From Paenibacillus sp. PAMC 26794 (GTDB lineage: Bacteria; Bacillota; Bacilli; Paenibacillales; Paenibacillaceae), in contig NZ_ANHX01000022.1 of assembly GCF_000316035.1 (NCBI RefSeq), positions 17,410-81,409 on the forward strand: a DNA stretch of 64,000 nt, read 5' to 3'. The notes beneath the pieces were generated by a model. It was not told the origin of the DNA and ran no database searches. It saw nothing but the letters and a program-made list of their open reading frames with translations. The translations under genes and the position numbers were made by a program. This document shows, in pieces, positions 18,144 through 26,915 of the stretch (its first letter is position 1; each line of letters starts with the position of its first letter).

Positions 18144-18172
18144 TCATCTCCGGTTCAGATCAAAACAAAAAA

Positions 18173-18196
18173 CCACGAGTAGAAATACACCCGTGG
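18173..18196 (-). terminator. Hairpin with T-run just upstream of rsgA
   Basis: CCACGGGT-gtattt-ACTCGTGG (one mismatch) is followed by TTTTTTG on the minus strand. It shares the CCACGGGTG core with the terminator at 18311-18333. Confidence 0.6.
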
Positions 18197-18310
18197 CAAT
18201 AAGTAGTTAGCCGAATCAAAGATCATCCCTTCTTGTAGATCTACCGGATAGAATACTTAACCCTCCGATATAAACCATTCAGGAACACCCTTTTATCGGC
18301 ATACAAAAAA

Positions 18311-18333
18311 GCCACGGGTGCGTCACCCGTGGC
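18311..18333 (-). terminator. Strong terminator after the 23-codon ORF
   Basis: GCCACGGGTG-acg-CACCCGTGGC, a 10-bp perfect stem, is followed by TTTTTTG on the minus strand. It lies 61 bases downstream of the small peptide's stop codon. Confidence 0.88.
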
Positions 18334-18393
18334 TTCATCTGAGCATGCGATACTTTACGTTACTATGGATACTTCTATCCAGCTAACGCAAAA

Positions 18394-18465
18394 TTACATG
18401 CTTTGATCCGTTCCGGAGACGCTGTTCATATTCAAATTAACGTATACTGCATTTAAGTTTGTCAT
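18394..18465 (-). CDS. 23-residue peptide with complete expression signals
   Basis: A 23-codon frame encodes MTNLNAVYVNLNMNSVSGTD followed by QSM. It has an excellent SD (AAGGGAGG) eight or so bases before its ATG, a promoter upstream (TTGACA, 18 bases, TAACAT) and a strong terminator downstream. It has no charged cluster or hydrophobic helix and lacks a signal peptide. I recognise no family. It could be a signalling peptide precursor, a toxin-like or regulatory microprotein, or a small RNA that happens to be translated. It lies 88 bases downstream of the ArsR-type regulator gene on the same strand. Confidence 0.6.
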   Translation of the reverse strand: MTNLNAVYVNLNMNSVSGTDQSM

Positions 18466-18497
18466 AAACAATCGCCTCCCTTGTAGAATTATCCATT

Positions 18498-18527
18498 ATG
18501 TTACACACTGAGCTTTGCAGTTGTCAA
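18498..18527 (-). promoter_or_regulatory. SigA-type promoter of the 23-codon ORF
   Basis: TTGACA (18522-18527) and TAACAT (18498-18503), 18 bases apart on the minus strand, lie about 35 bases upstream of the peptide ATG. Confidence 0.65.
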
Positions 18528-18553
18528 GCCCAAACTATTTTTACCCGTCTACT

Positions 18554-19150
18554 TTATTTGACCTGATCCCAGCGTGTCCACATTTCCTTCGGATTCAATT
18601 CATAGATCTCCTCTTCCCGATACATGAACTGATGCATGATAAATTCCCGCCGAATCGTGGCAAAGTCTTCATGGTATTGCTTTATAAATGTATTGATTTC
18701 TTTTTCCGTATACTTCCGACCAAATTCAAGCTGCTCGACCAGATGACCAAGTACAATCAGTTTTTTCTTGTATTGAGCCGGAATCTGACGCAGTCGTCCA
18801 TCTTTGGAGAAAAAATTTCTCATGACCGACGCTTTCAATGTTTCGTTCACATCACTCATATCCGCAACCTCCTCTCGCTCAAAGATAAAATCAACCGAAG
18901 CCTGTGCATTCTCGCGGATAAACGAAGGATTGAGTGTGAAATACACTGTATTTTTCTCCCGTCGTTCCTTAATCAGCGCCGCCTCCCTAAGCTTGGATGC
19001 ATGATGTGTCACGGTTGGCTGTGACAGATTCAGCCGCTCGGCAAGTGCCTGTCCGTGCAGTTCACCCTGTGCCAACAACAACAGCATGCGAAGCCGGGTC
19101 GGGTCAGCCAACGCTTTATGATAAGCCACAATTTTCTCCAGCTGCATCAT
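18554..19150 (-). CDS. ArsR-type HTH regulator with DUF2087 domain
   Basis: A 198-residue transcription factor. The N-terminal ~95 residues form an ArsR-like winged helix (ALADPTRLRMLLLLAQGELHG, then LSQPTVTHHASKLREAALI), and the C-terminal ~80 residues match DUF2087 (KDGRLRQIPAQYKKKLIVL..., FGRKYTEKEIN). The ligand of such proteins is unknown. No Cys metal site of classical ArsR is seen. A perfect 16-bp palindrome 19 bases upstream is a likely autoregulatory operator, and ypdA is divergently transcribed on the far side of it. Confidence 0.9.
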   Translation of the reverse strand: MMQLEKIVAYHKALADPTRLRMLLLLAQGELHGQALAERLNLSQPTVTHHASKLREAALIKERREKNTVYFTLNPSFIRENAQASVDFIFEREEVADMSDVNETLKASVMRNFFSKDGRLRQIPAQYKKKLIVLGHLVEQLEFGRKYTEKEINTFIKQYHEDFATIRREFIMHQFMYREEEIYELNPKEMWTRWDQVK

Positions 19151-19168
19151 CGTTCATCTCACTTTCAT

Positions 19169-19184
19169 TTAGATATATATCTAA
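19169..19184. promoter_or_regulatory. Perfect palindromic operator between arsR-like gene and ypdA
   Basis: TTAGATATATATCTAA is a perfect 16-bp palindrome, with a further half-site-like GATATTAG to its right. Its position right before the regulator's start fits autoregulation. Confidence 0.55.
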
Positions 19185-19325
19185 TTTGATATTAGTCTTT
19201 TCTTCTCTGCGCGTCAACTCCTTTGGATTCAAGTAAGCTTGTCTGAGTTAAACTCACGCTTGAACTGGCATTGGCTCGTTATTTACGGTAGGATTATATT
19301 GCTTGAAATAAGGAGGATTAAGAAC

Positions 19326-20324
19326 ATGGAAGATGTCATTATTATCGGCGGAGGCCCATGCGGTCTATCTGCTGCCATTGAATGTGAGCGGCTGGGACTG
19401 TCCGCTGTGATCGTTGAGAAATACAATATCGTTCAATCTATTTATCTGTATCCAACCCATATGCAGTTTTTCAGCACAGCCGAGCTGCTTGAGATCGGAA
19501 ACGTTCCGTTCAGCACACCTAATGATAAACCGTTTCGTTATGAAGCACTCGCCTATTATCGCAGGGTAGCCGAACATTTTGGTCTGCGTGTTCATAACTA
19601 TGAGGAAGCCCGTGAAATTAAACGCAAGGATGATGGCACGTTTGAGGTACATACGCTCAATCGCCGCGGGGAGGCCATCGTACATGTTGGACGCAATGTA
19701 GTTGTAGCTACCGGTTATTTTGACCATCCTAACTATCTGGGCATCCCTGGAGAAGACAAAGATAAAGTAACCCACTACTTCCGGGAAGCCCACCCTTATA
19801 CCCGTACACGTGTCGCCATTATTGGCGGAAGCAACTCAGCCGTGGATGCGGCCATGGAACTGGTTCGGGTCGGAGCACATATTGATATGGTTTATCGCGG
19901 CAGTGGTCTGTCCCAGCATATTAAACCATGGGTACGCCCGCTATTCGAGAGCATGGTGACAAAAGGTCGTATCACACTCCACTTGGAATCACGTGTGAAT
20001 GAAATACTGGATGATTCGATTCGTCTGATACACACGGATGGTTCCACTCGGGAACTGGATAATGACTTCGTACTGGCAATGACCGGTTTCCGTCCAGATC
20101 GTCAACTACTCACGTCGGTAGGTGTGGAGATGTCTGATGATATGGATAAACCTCTATATGACGCACAAACGATGGAAAGCAGCGTCCCTGGTGTATATGT
20201 GGGCGGAGTCATCGCTTCGGGGCGTAATGCCAATGAAGTCTTTATTGAATCCGGACGCTGGCATGGACGGTACATTGCGGAACATATCGTTAGCAAACAA
20301 CGTGGACAGACTGAAGGGAAATGA
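19326..20324 (+). CDS. ypdA: YpdA-type bacillithiol disulfide reductase
   Basis: A 332-residue flavoprotein disulfide reductase-like enzyme. An N-terminal FAD site [10 protein letters not shown] with Cys in the loop and a second NADPH-type [10 protein letters not shown] are visible. In bacilli YpdA (Bdr) reduces oxidised bacillithiol with NADPH. The ATG at 19326 has AAGGAGG upstream; the longer frame to 19239 has no SD. It overlaps ytwI by ATGA, so they are co-translated, and it faces the ArsR-type gene across a palindrome. Confidence 0.92.
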   Translation: MEDVIIIGGGPCGLSAAIECERLGLSAVIVEKYNIVQSIYLYPTHMQFFSTAELLEIGNVPFSTPNDKPFRYEALAYYRRVAEHFGLRVHNYEEAREIKRKDDGTFEVHTLNRRGEAIVHVGRNVVVATGYFDHPNYLGIPGEDKDKVTHYFREAHPYTRTRVAIIGGSNSAVDAAMELVRVGAHIDMVYRGSGLSQHIKPWVRPLFESMVTKGRITLHLESRVNEILDDSIRLIHTDGSTRELDNDFVLAMTGFRPDRQLLTSVGVEMSDDMDKPLYDAQTMESSVPGVYVGGVIASGRNANEVFIESGRWHGRYIAEHIVSKQRGQTEGK

Positions 20325-20773
20325 AAACAATGGATATGACTTCCCTGCTGTTGCTCGTATTTGCGGCTCTCGGGATTATCAGCAGCAACACACCTGTGAC
20401 TGTAGCGATGGTATTTCTGTTGTTGCTACGAGTCCTGAACCTGAATCAGGCATTTCCATGGCTTGAAAAATACGGACTTACACTGGGCATTATCATTCTG
20501 ACCATTGGCGTGATGGCACCTCTTGCCAGTGGCAAGATGAGTCTGCAGACGATCGGCGAATCTTTCCTGCACTGGAAATCACTACTCGCCATTGGCGTAG
20601 GATTACTGGTCGCATATCTCGGAGGACGTGGCGCTACGCTGATGGGTACACAGCCAACTATCGTTGCAGGACTGCTGATCGGAACGGTACTTGGGGTTGC
20701 CCTGTTCAAGGGTGTACCTGTGGGACCATTGATTGCGGCGGGAATTTTATCACTGCTACTGGGCAAATCCTGA
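20321..20773 (+). CDS. ytwI: DUF441 (YtwI-like) membrane protein
   Basis: A 150-residue integral membrane protein with about four hydrophobic helices, matching the DUF441/YtwI family over its full length, including the conserved G(A)TLMG and [27 protein letters not shown] C-terminal half. Function unknown. It overlaps ypdA by four bases (ATGA). Start Met1 or Met4 are both possible. Confidence 0.88.
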   Translation: MKTMDMTSLLLLVFAALGIISSNTPVTVAMVFLLLLRVLNLNQAFPWLEKYGLTLGIIILTIGVMAPLASGKMSLQTIGESFLHWKSLLAIGVGLLVAYLGGRGATLMGTQPTIVAGLLIGTVLGVALFKGVPVGPLIAAGILSLLLGKS

Positions 20774-20966
20774 TAGGGGTTGCGATAGTTGTGACCTGAC
20801 ATGCTCTGCAGATTGGCTGTATTTCCCACCGTTGTGTGATATACTTCTATTCATGCAAATCATGTACACGAGTCTACAGCAGAATAATGCATATTGTGGT
20901 TATGCTGTTGCATAAACGTATAGATTCACTTTGCAACTATTAATGGCGCAGGAGGATTAAGGAACC

Positions 20967-21479
20967 ATGTCACGTCAGTTTATTACAGAAGCCGTGATGG
21001 TGGCCATTTACGGTCAATTGCTAGCGCCGCCCGCGCCTGTTGAATATATTGTTCCTTATACCACCATCCTTGAGCTATATGAATTCCAGACCAGTCCTGA
21101 TCCCATGATGGATAACCCGGCAGATGATCAGCATGTGAAATCCAAAATCAATGAAATGATTTCTTATTTCGAGGAACCGCTGAATAAGAAAAAAATAGAG
21201 CGTGCGTTACTTGTTCCATGGGCCAAAAGCCCCTCCATTTTATTTGGTGACCAAGTATCCATTGCCATTATCAACGCAATAGATACGGCACAGTACGGGG
21301 AGTATTTCGATCCCATTGAGACCGAACTGCTGCTGACATCTCAGCGCCTGAGTATACCGATTCTCACCGATCAGGTTGAACTGATTACACGCATAATTGA
21401 GTCTGAATCACCTGTGCAGGTATTCGATATTGATGATTTTGATTTTGCGATGGATGATGAACCTCTTGATCAGGTGTAA
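20967..21479 (+). CDS. Conserved hypothetical acidic protein (170 aa)
   Basis: A soluble, acidic protein without signal peptide or TM, ending in an Asp/Glu-rich tail (DIDDFDFAMDDEP). I do not recognise a functional family. The start is well supported (AGGAGG ten bases before ATG), and a bidirectional terminator follows, so it is a real single-gene unit lying 190 bases after ytwI. Confidence 0.75.
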   Translation: MSRQFITEAVMVAIYGQLLAPPAPVEYIVPYTTILELYEFQTSPDPMMDNPADDQHVKSKINEMISYFEEPLNKKKIERALLVPWAKSPSILFGDQVSIAIINAIDTAQYGEYFDPIETELLLTSQRLSIPILTDQVELITRIIESESPVQVFDIDDFDFAMDDEPLDQV

Positions 21480-21510
21480 TTCATGCTCTCAGCACATGAT
21501 TCGGATTTTC

Positions 21511-21560
21511 AAAAAATGACCTTGCCACCAACTTTATCGTGGATGCCAAGGTCATTTTTT
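21511..21560. terminator. Bidirectional terminator between convergent genes
   Basis: AAAAAATGACCTTGCC and GGCAAGGTCATTTTTT-like arms flank a 20-base loop, with A/T runs on both sides, between the plus-strand hypothetical gene and the minus-strand Nudix gene. Confidence 0.85.
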
Positions 21561-21575
21561 GCATTAACACTTATT

Positions 21576-22025
21576 TTATTCTGCAATATCCCGCGCTAAC
21601 AGAATTCGGCTAATCTCATTCAGAGGTGGTAACGACTCCAGAGCAAAGAACTTCAGACCCGCATCACTATTTACACGCGACTCCACAAGGTCATCCTGAA
21701 TGATCACTGTCCGGAACAGAGCAATGACATAATACTCTTCATCTCCGCTCGAATGCAAATACCGAAGGTCAGGCCCCGAATAGAGACCTTCCAGTGTCAT
21801 GGTATCAGCAGTCCAACCTGTCTCTTCCCATAACTCCCGATGTGCAGCATCTTCAATAGCCTCACCCGGGCGCATCTCACCTGATGGCAACCGCCAGTGA
21901 CCATGTTCAGCATGCTGAATCAGCAGTAATTCACCTTGTTCGTTCTCAGCCCGCACCGCCGCTTTTACAACAATATGAGAGCGTTTTGCGATATACTGGG
22001 CCAAATCTCGTGGTGGCAGATTCAC
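21576..22025 (-). CDS. Nudix hydrolase
   Basis: A 149-residue Nudix enzyme with an intact Nudix box, GEMRPGEAIEDAAHRELWEE followed by TG (Gx5Ex7REUxEExGU). It hydrolyses nucleoside diphosphates linked to some moiety; substrate unknown. Start is GTG at 22025 with GGAGGGG upstream. It precedes nothing on its strand before the terminator at 21511-21560. Confidence 0.9.
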   Translation of the reverse strand: MNLPPRDLAQYIAKRSHIVVKAAVRAENEQGELLLIQHAEHGHWRLPSGEMRPGEAIEDAAHRELWEETGWTADTMTLEGLYSGPDLRYLHSSGDEEYYVIALFRTVIIQDDLVESRVNSDAGLKFFALESLPPLNEISRILLARDIAE

Positions 22026-22099
22026 TGCTTATCCCCTCCTCCTACTCGGAAGCCGGTGGCGACCTGAGATCCATCTATTGCTTAGCAATACTTCAAGAA

Positions 22100-22396
22100 T
22101 TAGATTTCGGTATAACGATATTCGATATCCTGACCTTCATCAACGATATCCACATGCAGTTGGTGCCCTTTCAGATACCAATAATCGTGATCTTCCATAA
22201 AGAATTGAATCCCCGACACTTCGGTTTGATCCGCAGGATGTCTTGGTTTCTCCACAGCAATACCTAGCGAAAATCCAGGGTGAAGACCTCCGCCAGAGCT
22301 ATAACGGGCAAAAAATCGAATGCTGTCTCCCTCGTTCAAATTCAGTTCTTCCTTGTACCAGCGAGCAGCTTGATCGGATACATGTATGGTACTCAT
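22100..22396 (-). CDS. HesB/YneR-like protein without Fe-S cysteines
   Basis: A 98-residue protein of the HesB/IscA-like fold, close to Bacillus YneR (SGGGLHPGFSLGI, FMEDHDYW, DIVDEG). Unlike A-type Fe-S carriers it lacks the three conserved cysteines, so metal binding is doubtful. SD AAGGAG precedes the ATG. It probably shares a transcript with the Nudix gene 74 bases downstream. Confidence 0.85.
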   Translation of the reverse strand: MSTIHVSDQAARWYKEELNLNEGDSIRFFARYSSGGGLHPGFSLGIAVEKPRHPADQTEVSGIQFFMEDHDYWYLKGHQLHVDIVDEGQDIEYRYTEI

Positions 22397-22501
22397 TTGG
22401 TGTCAGCTCCTTCTGTATATATATGTTCCATCATATCTCGACAGGGACCTGAATACAAACCCGAGAGAGCATATGAAGACAAATTAAGTTGTGAAAAATG
22501 T

Positions 22502-22531
22502 TTGACAGATTGTAAAAGCTGGTGTTAAGAT
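22502..22531 (+). promoter_or_regulatory. Promoter of the bmr-like leader
   Basis: TTGACA (22502-22507) and TAAGAT (22526-22531) are 18 bases apart, upstream of the leader ORF. Confidence 0.6.
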
Positions 22532-22587
22532 GCAAACATACGAGGTCTACATTGTATTTATTTCCAAAAAAAGAAAGGGTGATTACG

Positions 22588-22668
22588 GTGTTTAACAAAC
22601 ATATGATAGTTCAATTCAACACACAACTAAATACCGGAGCACACCCGAAATCATTATTCCGTTCATAA
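22588..22668 (+). CDS. 26-residue leader peptide of the ABC exporter operon
   Basis: A short ORF, GTG start, with AAAGGGTG seven bases upstream, encodes MFNKHMIVQFNTQLNTGAHP and six more residues. It sits after a clear promoter and before an intrinsic terminator that precedes a BmrCD-like exporter. B. subtilis bmrCD is controlled by the leader bmrB through ribosome-mediated attenuation; the same arrangement suggests the same mechanism, though this peptide is shorter and not obviously homologous. Confidence 0.6.
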   Translation: MFNKHMIVQFNTQLNTGAHPKSLFRS

Positions 22669-22781
22669 GTCGGCATGACAAGGCGTTCTTTCATTAGAAC
22701 CTCTGTGATGTTTACTCACAATCGAACTTATATATGGTGACGGCTCTGTTCTCTGAGCCATGCTGCCGTATGATTATATGA

Positions 22782-22815
22782 AGACATACCGCCTGCGTGC
22801 GGTATGTCTTTTTTT
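22782..22815 (+). terminator. Attenuator terminator upstream of the ABC exporter
   Basis: AGACATACCGC-ctgcgt-GCGGTATGTCT plus a T-run forms a strong intrinsic terminator inside the leader. An upstream GTATG (22768-22772) can pair with the CATAC of its left arm as a candidate antiterminator, and a GGCTC/GAGCC hairpin (22742-22759) lies just before. Confidence 0.75.
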
Positions 22816-22882
22816 GTGGGTACATTTCGGCATACATGAACGGAATCTGCATTTCTCGGACATCGAAAGGAAGGGATAACAC

Positions 22883-24628
22883 TTGTTCTCTGTACTTAAA
22901 AACCTGGCCTGGTTCTTCCGGCTGGAACGCAAACGATACCTAACCGGTGTCATCTTGCTTATTCTGGTGGGCATTGCCGAACTGCTGCCTCCTCGTCTTC
23001 TTGGCAATGCCATTGACGAGATTGTGCGCGGTTCCATTACCGGCACCTCACTTACCCGTTATATCTTGCTTATTCTGGGAACGGTCATCATTATCTATCT
23101 GGTTACATACGTTTGGATGCACAAACTGTTTGGTGGTGCCAATCTGGTGGAGCGGCTGCTTCGTTCACGCTTTATGGACCACTTGTTACGGATGACTCCT
23201 CCCTTTTTTGAGAAAAACAGAACAGGAGATCTGATGGCTCGGGCCACCAATGATCTTCGTTCCATTGCCACTACAGCAGGCTTCGGCATGCTGACCTTAA
23301 CAGACTCTACGGCCTTTCTGGCCACCGTACTATTCGCCATGGGTTTCCTCGTCAGTTGGAAACTGACCTTGGCGGCAATCCTGCCATTACCTTTTATCGC
23401 CATTGCCATGATGATCTATGGTAAAGCTGTACATCAACGTTACACCCTGGCACAGGATGCATTCGGAGATATGAACGACCAGGTGCTGGAATCCATCGCC
23501 GGTATTCGTGTCGTACGTGCCTATGTGCAGGAACGTCTGGACGAGAAACGGTTCGCCGACGTGACCGAGGATGTGTATCGCAAAAACCTGGCTGTTGCCA
23601 GAATGGATGCGCTATTCGAACCCACCATCCGGCTCTTCGTAGGACTCAGTTATGTGATTGCACTTGCCTACGGCATATATCTTGTATTTCATAATGAAAT
23701 TACCCTGGGGGATCTCGTATCGTTTAACATGTACCTGGGGATGATGATCTGGCCCATGTTTGCCATCGGCGAATTAATTAACCTGATGCAACGTGGTAGC
23801 GCTTCGCTTGATCGGGTCAACGAGACTTTATCGGTAGAACCTGCCGTACAAGATGTGGAGCAACCTGCCCACGTTACGAATCCGGAAGAAATTGCGATGC
23901 AGGATGTTACATTCCGTTACCCAAGTTCCACTGTCGACAATCTCAGTCATATCAGCTTTTCGCTGCGACGGGGTCAAACATTGGGTATCGTGGGCCGTAC
24001 GGGTAGCGGTAAGTCTACTTTGCTCAAACAACTGCTTCATGAATACCCTGCCGGTTCGGGCACATTAAGCATCTCGGGTCATCCGATTCAGGATATCGCC
24101 AAAGATGACTTGCACAGCTGGATCGGGTACGTACCACAGGAACAAGTTCTGTTCTCCAAATCAGTTCGTCAGAACATTCAATTCGGTCAACCTGGGGCCA
24201 GTGATGAAGTCATCATGGAAGCCATTCGTACCGCCGCTTTTGACGGTGATCTGGGAACATTGTCCGATGGACTGGATACACTTGTTGGTGAAAAAGGAAT
24301 CTCTCTGTCCGGTGGACAGAAACAGCGGGTATCGCTGGCGCGTGCCTTTATTGCTAATCCTGATATTCTGATCCTGGATGATGCCTTATCTGCTGTTGAT
24401 GCACGTACTGAAGCCAAAATCATTGAAAATATACGCAACAAACGCTCGGGCAAAACCACGCTGATCTCGACTCATCGCCTGTCTGCTATTGAACATGCTG
24501 ACCGAATCATCGTACTGGAGCACGGGAAAATTACGGAAGAAGGCACTCACCAGGAATTGTTAGCCATGAACGGCTGGTACCGTGAACAGTATGAACGGCA
24601 ACAGGTCGAGTCCAATCTGTCCACGTAG
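22883..24628 (+). CDS. bmrC: Heterodimeric ABC exporter subunit, BmrC-like
   Basis: A 581-residue half-transporter: six-TM permease domain (about 1-310), then an ATPase with GRTGSGKST (Walker A), LSGGQKQR (signature) and ILILDDALSAVDA. The Asp where the catalytic Glu of Walker B is expected is the degenerate-site hallmark of BmrC-type subunits. It likely pairs with the next gene as a multidrug exporter. Start is TTG at 22883 with AAGGAAGGG upstream. It follows an attenuated leader, implying antibiotic-linked control. Confidence 0.9.
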   Translation: MFSVLKNLAWFFRLERKRYLTGVILLILVGIAELLPPRLLGNAIDEIVRGSITGTSLTRYILLILGTVIIIYLVTYVWMHKLFGGANLVERLLRSRFMDHLLRMTPPFFEKNRTGDLMARATNDLRSIATTAGFGMLTLTDSTAFLATVLFAMGFLVSWKLTLAAILPLPFIAIAMMIYGKAVHQRYTLAQDAFGDMNDQVLESIAGIRVVRAYVQERLDEKRFADVTEDVYRKNLAVARMDALFEPTIRLFVGLSYVIALAYGIYLVFHNEITLGDLVSFNMYLGMMIWPMFAIGELINLMQRGSASLDRVNETLSVEPAVQDVEQPAHVTNPEEIAMQDVTFRYPSSTVDNLSHISFSLRRGQTLGIVGRTGSGKSTLLKQLLHEYPAGSGTLSISGHPIQDIAKDDLHSWIGYVPQEQVLFSKSVRQNIQFGQPGASDEVIMEAIRTAAFDGDLGTLSDGLDTLVGEKGISLSGGQKQRVSLARAFIANPDILILDDALSAVDARTEAKIIENIRNKRSGKTTLISTHRLSAIEHADRIIVLEHGKITEEGTHQELLAMNGWYREQYERQQVESNLST

Positions 24629-24640
24629 GAGGTCAATTCA

Positions 24641-26731
24641 TTGAAGTCTAATACAGGCAAAAGGCTGCTTGATTACGCCTTGAAAGCCAAAGGAACATTT
24701 ATCGCTGCATTAATTATGCTTACCATTGGTGTTGCGGCCGAGCTTGCCGGGCCGTTCATCGCCAAATCCATGATCGACAATCACTTGCTCGCGATTGAGC
24801 AGCCTTTCTATGAGACGACAGCTTCAGATGAAGCCGCAGTCTACAACGGTAAGAATTACAAACGCGAAGGCTTGTTCGAACCGGATGAAAACAAAGGTTC
24901 CGAAGTGCGGGTATTACAAGCCGGCAGAAGTTTTTATTTTGTAAACGAACCGGTAAGCGCACCTGACGGGGACCGCACATATACGGATGGAACCCTCACG
25001 GTTACACGCGCAGGTGAGGTAACAGGCCAATATGCGGCAACACCCCTGTCCGCTGGTGAACTGTTTGCTTTTTACAAACCGGAGATGCCCAGCATCTATC
25101 AATTAATTGTGTATTACATGATCTTCCTCGTGATCTCGGTCATTATGGAGTTTGGTAAAACTTTCTGGCTGCAATCCTCGGCCAACAAGGTCATTCAAAG
25201 ACTGCGTAACGATGTGTATGCCCATATTCAGCGACTGCCGGTGCACTTTTTTGATAACCTGCCCGCAGGTAAAGTTGTATCTCGGGTCACAAACGATACA
25301 GAAGCCGTAAAAGATCTGTTCGTTGCTGTTCTTTCGAACTTTTTCTCAGGAATCATCACGATTACAGGTGTGTATGTTGCACTCTTCCTGCTTGATGTTC
25401 GCCTGGGTCTAATCTCATTATTCGTTGTGCCGATGCTCATTACATGGATTGTGCTCTATCGCAAATTCGCTACTCGCTACAACACGATCATTCGATCCCG
25501 ACTGAGTGAGATCAATGCAATCATTAACGAGTCCATTCAGGGGATGTCCATTATCCGCGTATTCCGCCATCAGAAACAAACCAAACAGGAATTCGAAGAT
25601 CTGAATGATGACTATATGAAACACCAGAACAAAATGCTGAACCTGAATGCCTTCACCTCACACAACCTAGTTAACGTATTACGGAATATCGCCTTTGCGG
25701 TTGTCCTGTGGTACTTCGGTTCCAGCGTGTTGGATGGCACAAGTATTATCTCTCTGGGTGTTCTGTATGCCTTCGTTGATGTCCTGGGCCGCTTGTTCCA
25801 GCCGATTACCGGCATGGTCAATCAGCTCGCCAACCTGGACTCCTCCCTCGTATCTGCTGGTCGCGTCTTTGAGCTGATGGATGAAAAGGGAGAAGCCGTA
25901 ACCGATGGCTCTATGCCAAGATACAAAGGGAATGTTGTCTTCGATGATGTATCCTTTGCCTATAAAAAAGATTACGTGCTTCACAATATCTCATTCAAAG
26001 CATCCCAAGGTCAGACGGTCGCTCTGGTCGGTCATACCGGTTCGGGTAAAAGCTCAATCATCAACCTGCTATTCCGGTTCTATGACCCGCAAAAAGGCAA
26101 GATCACGATTGACGGTCAGAACGTCAAAGATCTGCCCAAACAGTGGATTCGCAAGCATATGGGGATTGTATTGCAGGACCCGTATCTGTTCACAGGCACC
26201 ATTGCTTCCAACGTCAGTCTCGGCGATGAGAAGATCTCCCGTGAACGAATTGAACAGGCGCTGCGTGATGTAGGCGCGCAGCGTATCCTGGCTCATTTGC
26301 CTCAAGGCTTTGACGAACCTGTCATCGAAAAAGGAAGCACATTGTCTGCTGGACAGCGTCAGTTGATCTCCTTTGCTCGTGCACTGGCGTTTGATCCGGC
26401 CATCCTCATTTTGGATGAAGCGACAGCCAATATTGATACGGAAACGGAAGCATTGATTCAGAACGCACTCGAAGTCCTCAAAAAAGGACGTACCACCTTC
26501 ATCATTGCTCACCGTCTGTCCACCATTCGTTCAGCAGATCAAATTCTGGTTCTGCATCGCGGGCGTATCGTTGAGCAAGGTGCACATGATGAACTGATGG
26601 AGCTTAAAGGCCGCTATTATAAAATGTATCAGCTCCAGCAAGGTGCGCCAGCAGCAGCGAGTGCAACCAGCGGGAATCCGTCGGGTGAGATCATTCCAAC
26701 CTCAACCTCCTTTGCCGGAGGCAATGCATAA
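24641..26731 (+). CDS. bmrD: Heterodimeric ABC exporter subunit, BmrD-like
   Basis: A 696-residue half-transporter. Between TM1 and TM2 it carries an extra ~100-residue hydrophilic insertion (about 50-150), as in BmrD, whose extracellular domain sits there. The ATPase has GHTGSGKSS, LSAGQRQL and ILILDEATANIDT with the catalytic Glu intact, complementing the degenerate subunit. Start TTG at 24641 with GTAGGAGG upstream, 12 bases after the bmrC stop. A tail rich in Ala/Ser/Thr ends the protein. Confidence 0.9.
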   Translation: MKSNTGKRLLDYALKAKGTFIAALIMLTIGVAAELAGPFIAKSMIDNHLLAIEQPFYETTASDEAAVYNGKNYKREGLFEPDENKGSEVRVLQAGRSFYFVNEPVSAPDGDRTYTDGTLTVTRAGEVTGQYAATPLSAGELFAFYKPEMPSIYQLIVYYMIFLVISVIMEFGKTFWLQSSANKVIQRLRNDVYAHIQRLPVHFFDNLPAGKVVSRVTNDTEAVKDLFVAVLSNFFSGIITITGVYVALFLLDVRLGLISLFVVPMLITWIVLYRKFATRYNTIIRSRLSEINAIINESIQGMSIIRVFRHQKQTKQEFEDLNDDYMKHQNKMLNLNAFTSHNLVNVLRNIAFAVVLWYFGSSVLDGTSIISLGVLYAFVDVLGRLFQPITGMVNQLANLDSSLVSAGRVFELMDEKGEAVTDGSMPRYKGNVVFDDVSFAYKKDYVLHNISFKASQGQTVALVGHTGSGKSSIINLLFRFYDPQKGKITIDGQNVKDLPKQWIRKHMGIVLQDPYLFTGTIASNVSLGDEKISRERIEQALRDVGAQRILAHLPQGFDEPVIEKGSTLSAGQRQLISFARALAFDPAILILDEATANIDTETEALIQNALEVLKKGRTTFIIAHRLSTIRSADQILVLHRGRIVEQGAHDELMELKGRYYKMYQLQQGAPAAASATSGNPSGEIIPTSTSFAGGNA

Positions 26732-26791
26732 CAGAGTAAAACAGAAAGCTCTTTAAGTAACCAATCAAAATGATGTACTCGACGGCAAAAC

Positions 26792-26844
26792 AAAAACCGA
26801 TCTACACAGCTACCTCAGGGTTTGCGGTGTAAATCGGTTTTTTT
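26792..26844. terminator. Terminator after the ABC exporter operon
   Basis: AAAAACCGATCTACAC pairs with GTGTAAATCGGTTTTT (one mismatch); a T-run follows on the plus strand and A-run precedes, so it can also serve the opposite strand. Confidence 0.85.
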
Positions 26845-26915
26845 GTATTTTCATCTGGAGGCATGTTCCGTTACTGTTTATTTCGGCCGGACAAAAAAAC
26901 AATCCGCGTGCAACC

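Noticed and set aside
18222..18240. TTG-start 19-codon ORF after AAGAAGGG upstream of rsgA
   Set aside because: It runs through the hairpin terminator and has no promoter or conserved features; not supported as a gene.
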